A stretch of DNA of 64,000 nt from Rhodoferax sp. OV413 (GCF_900104385.1 NZ_FNJA01000003.1:186001-250000); one strand, 5' to 3'; shown: positions 25,331 to 34,469, numbered from the stretch's first letter. Numbers and translations are program-made. The notes: generated by a model from the letters alone, not told the origin.

Positions 25331-26466
25331 CCTTCACCCGCAACCGTATTCTTGCTGTGGCCGCCGCCGTTCTGCTGCTGGCCGGCGGCGCCTGGATGCT
25401 GAAATCGCGCGCTGCACCCGCCACCGCCGTGCCACCCACCGCCAATGCCGGCCTGTCGGTCAGCGCCGTGCAGCCGCAGCAGGCCAACTGGGGCCGCAGC
25501 CTGCAGCTCTCGGGCGGCCTGTTTGCCTGGCAAACGGCGACCATCGCCAGCGAAGAAGCCGGCCTGCGCCTGACCGAGGTGCTGGTCGACGTGGGCAGCG
25601 TGGTCAAGCGCGGCCAGCTGCTGGCCCGATTGGCCGACAACACCATCATGGCCGACCTGCGCGCGCAAGACGCGGCTGTGGCCCAGGCCCGCGCCAAGTT
25701 GGCCCAGGCCAAGGCCGAAGCCGACCGCAGCCGCGCCGTGAAGGACAGCGGCGCCCTGTCGGAGCAGCAAGTCACCTCGTATGTGATCGCCGAGCAGACC
25801 GCCCAGGCTAGCCTGGACTCCGCGCTGGCGACCATGGAGGCGCAGCGCATCAAACTGGCCCATACCCGCATCCTGGCAGTGGACGACGGCGTGATCTCCA
25901 GCCGCAGCGCCACCCTGGGCAATGTGGTGGCCTCTGGCACCGAGCTGTTCCAGCTGGTGCGCCAGCGTCGCGTTGAATGGCGTGCCGAAATCACCGGCAA
26001 GCAGCTGAGCGCACTCAAGCCCGGCCAGACCGCCAAGATCACCCTGCCCGATGGCCAGCAGCTCAGCGGCCGGCTGCGCCTGGTCGGCCCCACCTTGGAC
26101 AGCAGCACCCGCAACGGCCTGGCGTACATCGACCTGCCCGTGGGTAGTGCGGCCAGCCCCGGCATGTATGTGCGCGGCGAGATCGATACCGGCCAGGCGC
26201 CGGCCCTCACCGTGCCCAGCAGCGCGGTGGTGCAACGCGACGGCAACAGCTATGTGTTCGAAAAAGACGGCGCCAACAAGGTGGCCCAGCGCCAGGTGCA
26301 AACCGGGCGCCGCCAGGGCGATCTGGTGGAGATCACCAGCGGCATCGGTGCCCAAGCCCAGTTGGTGCGCAGCGGCGGTGCTTTCCTGAAGGACGGCGAC
26401 CCGGTGCAGTGGACTGCTGAAGCGACACCCGCTGCTGCGTCCAGCACCAGCAAGGCCACGCCATGA
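25327..26466 (+). CDS. RND efflux periplasmic adaptor (membrane fusion protein)
   Basis: A 379-residue HlyD/AcrA-type adaptor. It has an N-terminal membrane anchor or signal (ILAVAAAVLLLAGGAWML), then lipoyl halves and an alpha-hairpin rich in Ala/Lys/Gln (AAVAQARAKLAQAKAEADRS). The beta-barrel motif is DGVISSRSATLGNVVASGTELFQLV. It links the RND pump to the outer-membrane channel. It overlaps both neighbours by ATGA, so the three genes are translationally coupled. Confidence 0.92.
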   Translation: MTFTRNRILAVAAAVLLLAGGAWMLKSRAAPATAVPPTANAGLSVSAVQPQQANWGRSLQLSGGLFAWQTATIASEEAGLRLTEVLVDVGSVVKRGQLLARLADNTIMADLRAQDAAVAQARAKLAQAKAEADRSRAVKDSGALSEQQVTSYVIAEQTAQASLDSALATMEAQRIKLAHTRILAVDDGVISSRSATLGNVVASGTELFQLVRQRRVEWRAEITGKQLSALKPGQTAKITLPDGQQLSGRLRLVGPTLDSSTRNGLAYIDLPVGSAASPGMYVRGEIDTGQAPALTVPSSAVVQRDGNSYVFEKDGANKVAQRQVQTGRRQGDLVEITSGIGAQAQLVRSGGAFLKDGDPVQWTAEATPAAASSTSKATP

Positions 26467-29400
26467 ACTTGTCGAGCTGGTCGATACGCAACCCCGTCCC
26501 GGCGATCCTGCTGTTCATCATCCTCACCGCGGCCGGGCTGTTCAGCCTGCACAAGCTGGGGGTGCAGAACTTTCCCGACCTGGATGTGCCGACCATCCAG
26601 GTGTCGGCCACGCTGGAAGGCGCGGCCCCGGCCCAGCTGGAAACCGAGGTAGCCCGCAAGATCGAGGACAAGCTGGCCTCGGTGACCGGACTGGACCACA
26701 TCACCACCACCATCACCGACGGCTCGGCCGTCATCAGCGTCAGCTTTGACATCGACAAGGACAGCGAGGTAGCGCTGAACGAGGTGCGCAATGCCGTCGA
26801 CGGCGCGCGTGCCGACCTGCCCACCGAGATGGCTGCACCCGTGGTGTCCAAGGTCACGCGCGGCTCGGCGGCGCTGCTGACCTATACCGTGGCCGCGCCG
26901 CACCTCAGCGAGTCCGACCTGTCCTGGTTTGTCGACAACGACATCAACAAGGCCTTGCTGTCGGCCAAGGGCGTGGGCGCAGTCAACCGCGTCGGCGGCG
27001 TCGAACGCGAAATGCATGTGACCCTGGACCCGGCGCTGATGGCCGGCCTGGGCGTGACGGCCAGCAGCGTGTCCAGCCAGATCAAGGCGGTGCAGACCGA
27101 CGCCTCGGGCGGCCGCGGCACCCTGGGTGGCAGCAACCAGTCGGTGCGCACCCTAGGCCGGCTCGACCAGCCCGAGCAGCTGGCCGGCCTGGCCATCCCG
27201 GTCACCACCGCCGCTGCTACCCAGACCAGCGTGCGACTGGACCAGATTGCCACCGTCAGCGACACCGCCGAAGAGCGCTTTGCCTATGCGGCGCTGAACG
27301 GCAAGCCGGTGGTCGGCTTCCAGGTGACGCGGCAGATCGGCAGCAGCGAGGTGTCGGTAGCGGCCGCGGTGCGCGCGGCGGTCAAGACCTTCAGCGCCAA
27401 CCACCCGCAGGTGCAGATCACCGAGGTGATCGAAACCGTGAGCCCCACGCAGGACAACTACGACGGCTCCATGCACCTGCTGTACGAGGGCGCGATCCTG
27501 GCGGTGGTGGTGGTCTGGCTGTTCCTGCGCGACTGGCGCGCGACCTTTGTGTCGGCCGTGGCGCTGCCGCTGTCCATCATCCCGACCTTCATCGTGATGT
27601 ACCTGCTCGGCTATTCGCTGAACCTGATCACCCTGCTCAGCCTGTCGCTGGTGGTGGGGGTGCTGGTAGACGATGCCATCGTCGAGGTGGAGAACATCGT
27701 GCGCCACCTGCGCATGGGCAAGACGCCGATGCAGGCCGCGCTGGAAGCCGCCGACGAGATCGGCCTGGCGGTGGTGGCCACCACCTTCACCCTGGTGGCG
27801 GTGTTCCTGCCCACCGCCTTCATGGGCGGCATACCGGGCAAGTTCTTCCGGCAGTTCGGCATCACCTCGTCGGTGGCGGTGCTGGCATCGCTGCTGGTGG
27901 CGCGGCTGCTGACGCCGATGATGGCGGCCTACATCCTCAAGCCCAGCCCGGCGCACGTGGAGCAAGACGGCCCGCTGATGCGCCGCTACCTGGCCATGGT
28001 GCACTGGTGCCAGACGCACCGGCGCAGCACCATGCTGATGGCCGGGCTGTTCTTCATAGGCTCGATCAGCCTGGTGCCGCTGCTGTCCACCTCGTTCATC
28101 AGTGCGTCGGACACCGCGCAGACCACGATTTCGCTCAAGCTGCAGCCCGGCAGCACGCTGGCGCAGACCCGTGCCAGCGCCGCCCAGGCCCAGGCATTGA
28201 TCAAGCAGCTGCCCGAGGTGACCCAGGTGTTCACCGTGATCGGCGACGCCAGCAGCGACGCCAGCAGCAGCACGGTGAACGAGGCCTCGCTGACCGTCAG
28301 CCTGACGCCGCGCGGCACGCGGGCCCGCTCGCAGTCCGACGTGGAAGCCGCCATCCGCCACAGCCTGGGCGTGCTGCCCGGCACCCGCGTCGGCGTGATG
28401 GGCACGGGCAACGGCCAGTCGCTCGACGTCACCCTGGCCAGCGACGACGCGCTGGCACTGAACCAGGCCACGGCTGCGGTGATCAAGGACTTGCGTACGC
28501 TGCAAGGCATAGGCAACATCACCGACAGCTCCAGCCTGCAGCGCCCCGAAATCCATGTGCGGCCCGACCCGGTGCGCATGGCCGAGCAGGGCGTGACCAC
28601 CGACACCCTGGCCAGCGTGGTCCGCGTGGCTACCTACGGCGACTACGCCACCAGCCTTGCCAAGTTCAACCTGCCGCAGCGGCAGATCCCGATCCGCGTG
28701 CGCTTTGACGATAGCACCCGCTCCGACCTGGAAGCACTGGGCCAGCTGCGCGTAGCCGGCCGTACCGGCGCCGTGCCGCTGGACGCCGTGGCCGACCTGT
28801 CGCTGGGCGCTGGCCCGTCGCAGGTGGCCCGGCTCGACCGCATGCGCAATGTGACCCTGAGCATCGAACTCGGCAGCCTGAGCACCGGCGAAGTCGACAA
28901 GATGGTGAAGGCGCTGCCGTCGATCCAGAACCTGCCCAGCGGCGTGCAGCAGATCGCCACTGGCGACGCCCAGCGCATGGCCGAGCTGTTCACCAGCTTT
29001 GGCGGCGCGATGCTGATCGGCATTCTGTGCATCTACGCGGTGCTGGTACTGCTGTTCCACGACTTCATGCAGCCCGCCACCATCCTGGCCGCCCTGCCCT
29101 TGTCGATTGGCGGCGCGCTGATGGCGCTGCTGATCACCGGCAGCGGCTTCTCGATGTCGTCGGTGATCGGCCTGCTGATGCTGATGGGCATCGTCACCAA
29201 GAACTCGATCCTGCTGGTCGAGTACGCGGTGGTCGCCTACCACCAGCAGGGCATGGGCCGCTACGAAGCACTTGTCGACGCCTGCCACAAACGCGCCCAG
29301 CCCATCCTGATGACCACCATCGCCATGGTCGCCGGCATGCTGCCTATCGCCCTGGGCTGGGGCACCGATTCCAGCTTCCGCGGCCCGATGGCGGTAGTGG

Positions 29401-29528
29401 TGATCGGCGGCCTGGTCACCTCCACGGTGCTGAGCCTGCTGGTGATCCCGGTGGTGTTTACCTATGTCGACGATCTGCTGCTGTGGATGCGCAAGCATTT
29501 GAAACGGCGCGGACATAGCGCTATATAA
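26463..29528 (+). CDS. RND efflux pump, inner-membrane transporter
   Basis: A 1021-residue proton-driven exporter of the AcrB/MdtB superfamily. Visible: N-terminal membrane helix (PVPAILLFIILTAAGLFSL), porter motif LPTEMAAPVVSKV, the TM4 double aspartate in VGVLVDDAIVEVENI for proton relay, GIVTKNSILLVEYAV in the second half, and late MTTIAMVAGMLPIALGWG. The twofold repeat is intact. It sits third in the efflux operon downstream of a two-component system and mipA. Whether it exports drugs or metals is not clear: the HME-type charged motif was not seen, so the HAE (hydrophobic/amphiphile) group is more likely. The last codons and TAA stop lie in repeat R8. Confidence 0.94.
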   Translation: MNLSSWSIRNPVPAILLFIILTAAGLFSLHKLGVQNFPDLDVPTIQVSATLEGAAPAQLETEVARKIEDKLASVTGLDHITTTITDGSAVISVSFDIDKDSEVALNEVRNAVDGARADLPTEMAAPVVSKVTRGSAALLTYTVAAPHLSESDLSWFVDNDINKALLSAKGVGAVNRVGGVEREMHVTLDPALMAGLGVTASSVSSQIKAVQTDASGGRGTLGGSNQSVRTLGRLDQPEQLAGLAIPVTTAAATQTSVRLDQIATVSDTAEERFAYAALNGKPVVGFQVTRQIGSSEVSVAAAVRAAVKTFSANHPQVQITEVIETVSPTQDNYDGSMHLLYEGAILAVVVVWLFLRDWRATFVSAVALPLSIIPTFIVMYLLGYSLNLITLLSLSLVVGVLVDDAIVEVENIVRHLRMGKTPMQAALEAADEIGLAVVATTFTLVAVFLPTAFMGGIPGKFFRQFGITSSVAVLASLLVARLLTPMMAAYILKPSPAHVEQDGPLMRRYLAMVHWCQTHRRSTMLMAGLFFIGSISLVPLLSTSFISASDTAQTTISLKLQPGSTLAQTRASAAQAQALIKQLPEVTQVFTVIGDASSDASSSTVNEASLTVSLTPRGTRARSQSDVEAAIRHSLGVLPGTRVGVMGTGNGQSLDVTLASDDALALNQATAAVIKDLRTLQGIGNITDSSSLQRPEIHVRPDPVRMAEQGVTTDTLASVVRVATYGDYATSLAKFNLPQRQIPIRVRFDDSTRSDLEALGQLRVAGRTGAVPLDAVADLSLGAGPSQVARLDRMRNVTLSIELGSLSTGEVDKMVKALPSIQNLPSGVQQIATGDAQRMAELFTSFGGAMLIGILCIYAVLVLLFHDFMQPATILAALPLSIGGALMALLITGSGFSMSSVIGLLMLMGIVTKNSILLVEYAVVAYHQQGMGRYEALVDACHKRAQPILMTTIAMVAGMLPIALGWGTDSSFRGPMAVVVIGGLVTSTVLSLLVIPVVFTYVDDLLLWMRKHLKRRGHSAI

Positions 29529-29577
29529 ATAGTAGCTTCTTGCGCAGTATTTATCTGCGCTAGCGGTCGATTTGGCT
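29519..29577 (+). repeat. Dispersed hairpin repeat, copy R8
   Basis: GCGCTATATAAATAGTAGCT, then TCTTGCGCAGTATTTATCTGCGCTAGCGG. TATATAA in its head provides the RND pump stop codon. Confidence 0.85.
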
Positions 29578-29579
29578 TA

Positions 29580-29922
29580 AATTTATTCTTGTGGATGCCA
29601 CGGGGCGATGCCGGACAACCGGGCTCGCGCTCTAGGCGCGATGGGGTGCTTTGCACCCCCGATCCCGATCCCCGGGGTCCCCCTCTGGTTGCGCCGAGGA
29701 GCACAGCTTTGGGCGGATCAGGGCTGGCGTTGTTTGAGCCGCAGGCGAGTTTAGCCAGACCCCGCTCAAAGCGAGCACCGCAGGTTTCCCAGCGCGATCG
29801 CGCTGGGACGCAGACAGTGGGGGTAGCCTTTTCTTTGGTTACTTTCTTGTGGCCACGCAAAAGAAAGTGACTGCGCCGCCGGGCGCACACCCCGGCCAGC
29901 GGCGCACATAAAACACCGCAAC
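29580..29922. repeat. Long intergenic element with kinase-like TTTCTTT/AAAGAAAG arms, probably dispersed
   Basis: No convincing gene lies in this 340-bp gap. It contains GATGGGGTGC-TTT-GCACCCCGATC-type hairpins, CCCAGCGCGATCGCGCTGGG (29789-29808, a perfect 20-bp palindrome) and the arm pair TTTCTTTGGTTACTTTCTT / CAAAAGAAAGTGAC at about 29830-29873. Text of this kind (CTTTCTTTTGCGTGGCC...AAAGAAAG) recurs between genes in many Burkholderiales and Xanthomonadales genomes, by recall. A minus-strand frame (29462-29926) reads HFLLRGHKKVTKEKAT, the product often mis-annotated from this element. Confidence 0.5.
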
Positions 29923-32211
29923 TCACCCCCTGAACCGCACCAACCGCAACCCATTCGCCACCACCAACAAACTAGCCCCCACATCGGCAAACACCGCCAT
30001 CCACATTGTTCCCTGGCCAGTCAGCGTCAAGACCAGAAACACTGCCTTGATGCCCAGCGCCAGCACGATGTTCTGCACCAGCAGCGCATGGGTTTTGCGC
30101 GACAGGCGGACGAAGCGTGGCAGCTTGCGCAGGTCATCGTCCATCAAGGCCACGTCGGCGGTTTCTATGGCCGTGCCGGTGCCGGCCGCGCCCATGGCGA
30201 AGCCGATGTCGGCGCGGGCCAGGGCCGGCGCATCGTTGATGCCGTCACCCACCATGCCGACTGCGCTGCCCTGGCCCAGCTTGCTTTCAATCGCCTTCAG
30301 CTTGTCTTCGGGCAGCAGATCGCCACGGGCTTCGTCGATGCCAACCTGCTCGGCAATGGCCTTGGCCGTGTGGACGTTGTCGCCGGTCAGCATGATGGTC
30401 TTGATGCCGAGCGCATGGAGTTCTGCAATCGCCTGGCGACTGCTGTCCTTGACGGTATCGGCCACTGCGAACAGGCCCATAACGCCCTTTTCAACGCCTT
30501 TTTCAGCGCCGTTGTCGGCGTCGGCCCGGGCCAACAGGATGACGGTTTTGCCCTGCTTTTCCAATGCCGACAAACGCGCTTCCAGAGCGTCGGAGCACAG
30601 GCCCAGCTCATGGACCAGGCGGTGGTTGCCCAGGTAGTACAGATTCCCGTCGATCAGCCCTTTGGTGCCGCGTCCGGGCAGCGCCTCGAAAGCCTCCACC
30701 GTGCGCAAGGGAACGGCATCCCGTTGGGCGGCTTCGGCCACGGCGCGGGATACCGGGTGGTCCGAGCGGCTGGCCAGGCTGGCTGCAAGGCTGCGTACTT
30801 CGGCATCCACCCCGCCATTCAGCACCGCAAAATCCGTCTGCGCGGGCTTGCCGTGGGTGATGGTGCCGGTCTTGTCCAGCGCCAGCCAGACCAGCTTGCG
30901 CCCTTCTTCCAGGTACACACCGCCCTTGACCAAGATGCCCATGCGGGCCGCCGCCGCCAGGCCGCTGACGATGGTGACGGGGGTAGAGATCACCAGCGCA
31001 CAAGGGCAGGCAATCACCAGCAAGACCAAGGCCTTGTAGACCCAGGTGAACCAGTCGCCGCCCATCAGCAGCGGCGGCAAGATGGCAACTGCCACGGCAA
31101 CCGCAAATACCACCGGGGTATAGACCTGGGCAAACTTGTCCACAAAGCGCTGCGTCGGTGCGCGCGCGCCTTGCGCCTCTCCCACCGCATGGATGATGCG
31201 CGCCAGCGTACTGTCCCCCGCAGTAGCCGTCACCAGATACTCGAACGAACCCGATGCGTTGATGGTGCCGGCAAACACCGTGTCGCCCTCCGCCTTTTCC
31301 ACCGGCAGGCTTTCACCGGTGATGGGGGCCTGGTCGATGGTGGAGCGGCCGCTGACGATCCTGCCGTCCAGTGCGATGCGCTCGCCGGGCTTGATGCGCA
31401 CGCGCGCGCCCAAGGCCACGCTCTTGGCCGCCACATCGCTCCAGCGGCCATCGGCCTGCTGGACGGTAGCGCGCTCGGGCGCCAGCTGCAGCAGGCCCTG
31501 GATGGCGTTGCGAGCGCGGTCCAGCGACTTGGCCTCGATCAGCTCGGCCACGGTGAACAGCACCATCACCATCGCGGCTTCGGGCCACTGGCCGAGGATG
31601 AGCGCACCGGTGACGGCAATGCTCATCAGCGCATTGATATTGAGGTTGCCATTGCGCACCGCGATCCAGCCTTTTTTATAGGTGGTGGTACCGCAGGCCA
31701 GCACCGCCACCAGCGCCAGCACGGCCGCCACCCAGCCGGGCAGCCCGGCCCAATGTGCGGCTTCGGAAGCCACGGCCGCCGCACCAGCCAGGGCCAGCGG
31801 CCACCAGGGCTTGGCGGGCTCGGGCGTGGGCGCGGCATGGGCCGCGGCGCTGTTGGCGATCTCAGGCGTAAAGCCGAGGGAGCGCACCGCCTGCAGGATG
31901 GGTTCGATGGCGCTGGGCTCGTGCGTCACAGTCAGTACGCGCTCCATCAGGTTGAAATCCATGCCCGCCACACCGTCCATGCCGGTCAGCTTCTTGCGCA
32001 GCAGGGCTTCTTCGGTCGGGCAATCCATCTGCAGGATACGGATCGGGGTTTGCATGCCCTGGGCGCTGGAGACTGGTGCAGCCGGCATGGCCAGCGACAC
32101 CGCGCTGGGCGCGCAGCAAGCGCCGCCACCGTGGGCATGGCCGTGCTCGTGTTCCGAGTGGCCATGGTCATGGTGCTCATGGGCGTGGTCGTGCTTGGCA
32201 GGGGTGGACAT
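29923..32211 (-). CDS. cadA: Cd2+/Zn2+/Pb2+-exporting P1B-type ATPase
   Basis: A 762-residue heavy-metal efflux ATPase. ATG 32211 (MSTPAKHDHAHEHHDHG) was chosen; the frame extends to 32325 but that part covers the promoter and overlaps the divergent cadR start. The N-terminus is His-rich and ends in ACC, followed by a heavy-metal domain with QMDCPTEEALL, the MDCPTEE variant of the CadA/ZntA group. Also seen: the TM6 metal site CPC (near residue 401, IACPCALVISTP), the phosphorylation motif DKTGT (near 445), the TGES phosphatase loop (APITGESLPVEK), HPVSRAV in the nucleotide domain, and VGDGINDAPAL. It exports divalent metals from the cytoplasm. It is divergent from cadR. Confidence 0.95.
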   Translation of the reverse strand: MSTPAKHDHAHEHHDHGHSEHEHGHAHGGGACCAPSAVSLAMPAAPVSSAQGMQTPIRILQMDCPTEEALLRKKLTGMDGVAGMDFNLMERVLTVTHEPSAIEPILQAVRSLGFTPEIANSAAAHAAPTPEPAKPWWPLALAGAAAVASEAAHWAGLPGWVAAVLALVAVLACGTTTYKKGWIAVRNGNLNINALMSIAVTGALILGQWPEAAMVMVLFTVAELIEAKSLDRARNAIQGLLQLAPERATVQQADGRWSDVAAKSVALGARVRIKPGERIALDGRIVSGRSTIDQAPITGESLPVEKAEGDTVFAGTINASGSFEYLVTATAGDSTLARIIHAVGEAQGARAPTQRFVDKFAQVYTPVVFAVAVAVAILPPLLMGGDWFTWVYKALVLLVIACPCALVISTPVTIVSGLAAAARMGILVKGGVYLEEGRKLVWLALDKTGTITHGKPAQTDFAVLNGGVDAEVRSLAASLASRSDHPVSRAVAEAAQRDAVPLRTVEAFEALPGRGTKGLIDGNLYYLGNHRLVHELGLCSDALEARLSALEKQGKTVILLARADADNGAEKGVEKGVMGLFAVADTVKDSSRQAIAELHALGIKTIMLTGDNVHTAKAIAEQVGIDEARGDLLPEDKLKAIESKLGQGSAVGMVGDGINDAPALARADIGFAMGAAGTGTAIETADVALMDDDLRKLPRFVRLSRKTHALLVQNIVLALGIKAVFLVLTLTGQGTMWMAVFADVGASLLVVANGLRLVRFRG

Positions 32212-32236
32212 AGGGGCTTTCAGAGAACTTGCAAGG

Positions 32237-32267
32237 ATTACACAACCTGAAGCTACTATAGAGTCAA
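32237..32267 (-). promoter_or_regulatory. cadA: MerR-type cadA promoter with 19-bp spacer
   Basis: On the minus strand: -35 TTGACT (32262-32267), 19-bp spacer holding the imperfect dyad CTATAGTAGCTTCAGG, -10 TGTAAT (32237-32242). The elongated 19-bp spacer is the hallmark of MerR-family promoters, which the metal-bound regulator untwists to activate. CadR encoded next door is the expected ligand. Confidence 0.8.
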
Positions 32268-32287
32268 CCGGTTTCTGGAGTACCCAT

Positions 32288-32719
32288 ATGAAAATTGGTG
32301 AATTGGCCCAGGTCGCGCAATGCACGGTAGAGACGGTGCGCTACTACGAGAAAGAAGGCCTGCTGCCCGCCCCGGCCCGCACGGCGGGCAACTTCCGGGT
32401 TTACGGGCCCGAGCATCTGGAGCGCCTGCGCTTCATCCGCAACTGCCGCGCGCTAGACATGAGCCAGGAAGAAATCCACACCCTGCTGCGCCTGGCTGAC
32501 CAGCCGGCCGACGGCTGCGGCGCCATCAACGCGGTGTTCGACCAGCACATCGCCCATGTGGACGAGCGCATCCGCGAGCTGGTGCACCTGAAGGAACAAC
32601 TCGGCAGCCTGCGCCAGCGCTGTTCCAGCGAGCAGGCGGTGGATGCCTGCGGCATCCTGCAAGGCCTGGCGGCCATGGAAACCGAGGAGCGGCCCGAGCG
32701 GCACACCCACCTGGGCTGA
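32288..32719 (+). CDS. cadR: Cd(II)/Pb(II)-responsive MerR-family regulator
   Basis: A 143-residue MerR-family activator. The N-terminal winged HTH is MKIGELAQVAQCTVETVRYYE, then a dimerisation coiled coil (HIAHVDERIRELVHLKEQL). Metal-binding cysteines are Cys77 (DGCGAIN), Cys112 and Cys121 (RCSSEQAVDACGIL), matching the three-cysteine CadR/PbrR pattern. The short tail ERHTHLG ends in histidines. ATG 32288 is preceded by a GGAG. It is transcribed divergently from cadA across the 19-bp-spacer promoter it should activate when Cd, Pb or Zn is bound. Confidence 0.94.
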   Translation: MKIGELAQVAQCTVETVRYYEKEGLLPAPARTAGNFRVYGPEHLERLRFIRNCRALDMSQEEIHTLLRLADQPADGCGAINAVFDQHIAHVDERIRELVHLKEQLGSLRQRCSSEQAVDACGILQGLAAMETEERPERHTHLG

Positions 32720-32789
32720 CGCACGCGTTCCGGGGTTTGACGTCGCTTGCCGGGCGCCGCAGAATCATTGGCTGCTTTGGGAGCCGCTT

Positions 32790-33153
32790 ATGTTCAGCCT
32801 GCACCACCGCACGACTCTGGGCTACCTCGGCAGCCGCCCCGCGCTATACACGGTGTTGGCGCAGGCGCGGGGCGACGAACTCAGCCCGCTGCAGGCCCGG
32901 TTTTCAGATACGCCGACCCGTACATCGGCAGCCTGAATCCAACCGCAATACACAAGGACAAGACCAAGGACAACTTGGCCCACGCTTAGAGCCCGTACCG
33001 CCAGGAGGCACCTGGTCTTCTACACAACAGAGACCCGCATGCCTGGCCCCCACCACTGGCTGCAACAGTAACGCTGGCATGCTGCGCGCCGCCGGTCTGG
33101 CCGATGTCAGCCTGGCCGACTGGAATGCCGTGGCGGCGGCAACGCCTACGTGA
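32790..33153 (+). pseudogene. Probable decayed coding region of unknown identity
   Basis: The 620-bp gap after cadR has no intact gene. It holds a short frame from ATG 32790 (TTLGYLGSRPALYTVLAQARG..., 48 residues, with GGGAG upstream). A second frame around 32905-32988 reads YADPYIGSLNPTAIHKDKTK, and a third around 33080-33153 ends AGLADVSLADWNAVAAATPT. These protein-like pieces in shifting frames suggest a frameshifted or truncated gene. I do not recognise the family. The 48-residue piece could also be a genuine small protein. From about 33150 the base composition becomes clearly more AT-rich. Confidence 0.3.
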
Positions 33154-33342
33154 ATTAATCCCCCAAATTGGGAATTAAACAGGAAGTTACTAGATAGAAA
33201 CCTCCATAGGCCGGCAGTCCAACGCACGCTACCCTTGTAAACATTCGTAACCGTGCAAGCGCCCAAGCCATAAAAGTCTGACGCCATACGATAAGTTTTA
33301 CTGAACGAGCACACAAAAAATATAAGCAACTGGAGAGCAATA

Positions 33343-34401
33343 TTGTCGTATGAACCCCGGCCCATTGACTGCATAACAAACAACTCTTGGGCTTACAGCT
33401 TAATTAACAGCGTCGCCTTTCACCCCAGTGAGGATTTATTTTGCGCGGCGTTTTCATCGGTTGATCAATTGATTAACTTCAAGGTTGACAAATTCGGACA
33501 AGCACGCGTTATCCAGGTTATCAAGCACCCCACTGCACTTCTCCGTGCACCACAGCATGTGGTTTTCTCGCCAGATGGGAAAAAAATCATTGTGATTAAT
33601 TGGAGCAGCACAACATTCACTATTTACCAGCGCGGAGAAGATGAACTTTATGCGTCGCTTCCGATTGCTTGCATCCCATTTCCTGCTCCCTTGGCGACCT
33701 TGAGGCCCCATGGCATGGATATTTCGCCATCTGGTAAATTTTTAACCGTGGCTTTCGGTTGGATAAATACCCACCAAAAAGCCGTCGGCCTTTTCAGCTT
33801 TGATGGAGAAGGCCCAGCGATTCGCCTTCTTGACTGGATACCAGACGAGAACTTGCCGGGTGTTCCGAAAGGAATTGCATTTTCTCCGGACGAGACTTGT
33901 TTGCTCGTCACCTATTCAGATCTGAATTGCATCTGTATTTACGATTTTGACCGCCAGACAGGTCGCATCAATCCTATTCCCACACAGACTTTCGAGGGCG
34001 AAGCAACCCGTTTGGCCAGACCGGAGGATATCAAGGTGTCGCGCGATGGGAACAGCATCACCGTATCGAACAGCGAAGCAGATTACGTCACGTCGTATTC
34101 TTTTGATTGCACAAATAACCGCATCACGGAAAAACGACCAACCCAGGCACTCGAGAATCCTGATGCACACATGCGGTTTCCACACGGCATCGCATATTCG
34201 CCCAATGGTGCTCTGCTGGTCGTGAGCCAATTTGGCCCACTTCCGGTGACCAGCAATGGCGATATTGTTTTTGGCAGAAAAACTCCGCGCAGACAGGCCA
34301 AAATTAATATCTACCGGCACCAGCACTCCCTTCCGGCTTTAAAGAGCTCCCATTGGAGACGGTCCTGGTCGTCGCTGATGCGGTTGATAGGCCCCAGATA
34401 G
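33343..34401 (+). CDS. Beta-propeller protein of unknown function (YncE/lactonase-like fold)
   Basis: A 352-residue protein built from repeated blades with the F/Y-SP-(D/N)G pattern: VAFHPSEDLF, VVFSPDGKKIIVI, MDISPSGKFLTVAFG, IAFSPDETCLLVTYS, KVSRDGNSITVSN, IAYSPNGALLVVSQFG. This is typical of seven-bladed propellers such as 6-phosphogluconolactonase-like or YVTN proteins. No signal peptide is seen. The start is probably TTG 33343, with GGAGAG 6-8 bases upstream. Codon use is much more AT-rich than all neighbours. It lies next to gene remnants, so recent acquisition is likely. The final approximately 20 residues (SHWRRSWSSLMRLIGPR) look unlike the rest and may mark a truncated end. Confidence 0.7.
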   Translation: MSYEPRPIDCITNNSWAYSLINSVAFHPSEDLFCAAFSSVDQLINFKVDKFGQARVIQVIKHPTALLRAPQHVVFSPDGKKIIVINWSSTTFTIYQRGEDELYASLPIACIPFPAPLATLRPHGMDISPSGKFLTVAFGWINTHQKAVGLFSFDGEGPAIRLLDWIPDENLPGVPKGIAFSPDETCLLVTYSDLNCICIYDFDRQTGRINPIPTQTFEGEATRLARPEDIKVSRDGNSITVSNSEADYVTSYSFDCTNNRITEKRPTQALENPDAHMRFPHGIAYSPNGALLVVSQFGPLPVTSNGDIVFGRKTPRRQAKINIYRHQHSLPALKSSHWRRSWSSLMRLIGPR

Positions 34402-34469
34402 GCATCGCCCGCCTTCCAGTGCGTCGTGGCGGGCTCCATACGCTGTCTGTTTAGACCGTATGCAAAAAA

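Noticed and set aside
27153-29516. 787-codon minus-strand frame
   Set aside because: Antisense to the RND pump; its His/Gln/Arg-rich composition is typical of a shadow frame.
29462-29926. 154-codon minus-strand frame
   Set aside because: Comes from a dispersed intergenic element and overlaps repeat R8; the product type is commonly a false annotation.
30088-32250. 720-codon plus-strand frame
   Set aside because: Antisense to the cadA ATPase, which has all catalytic motifs on the minus strand.
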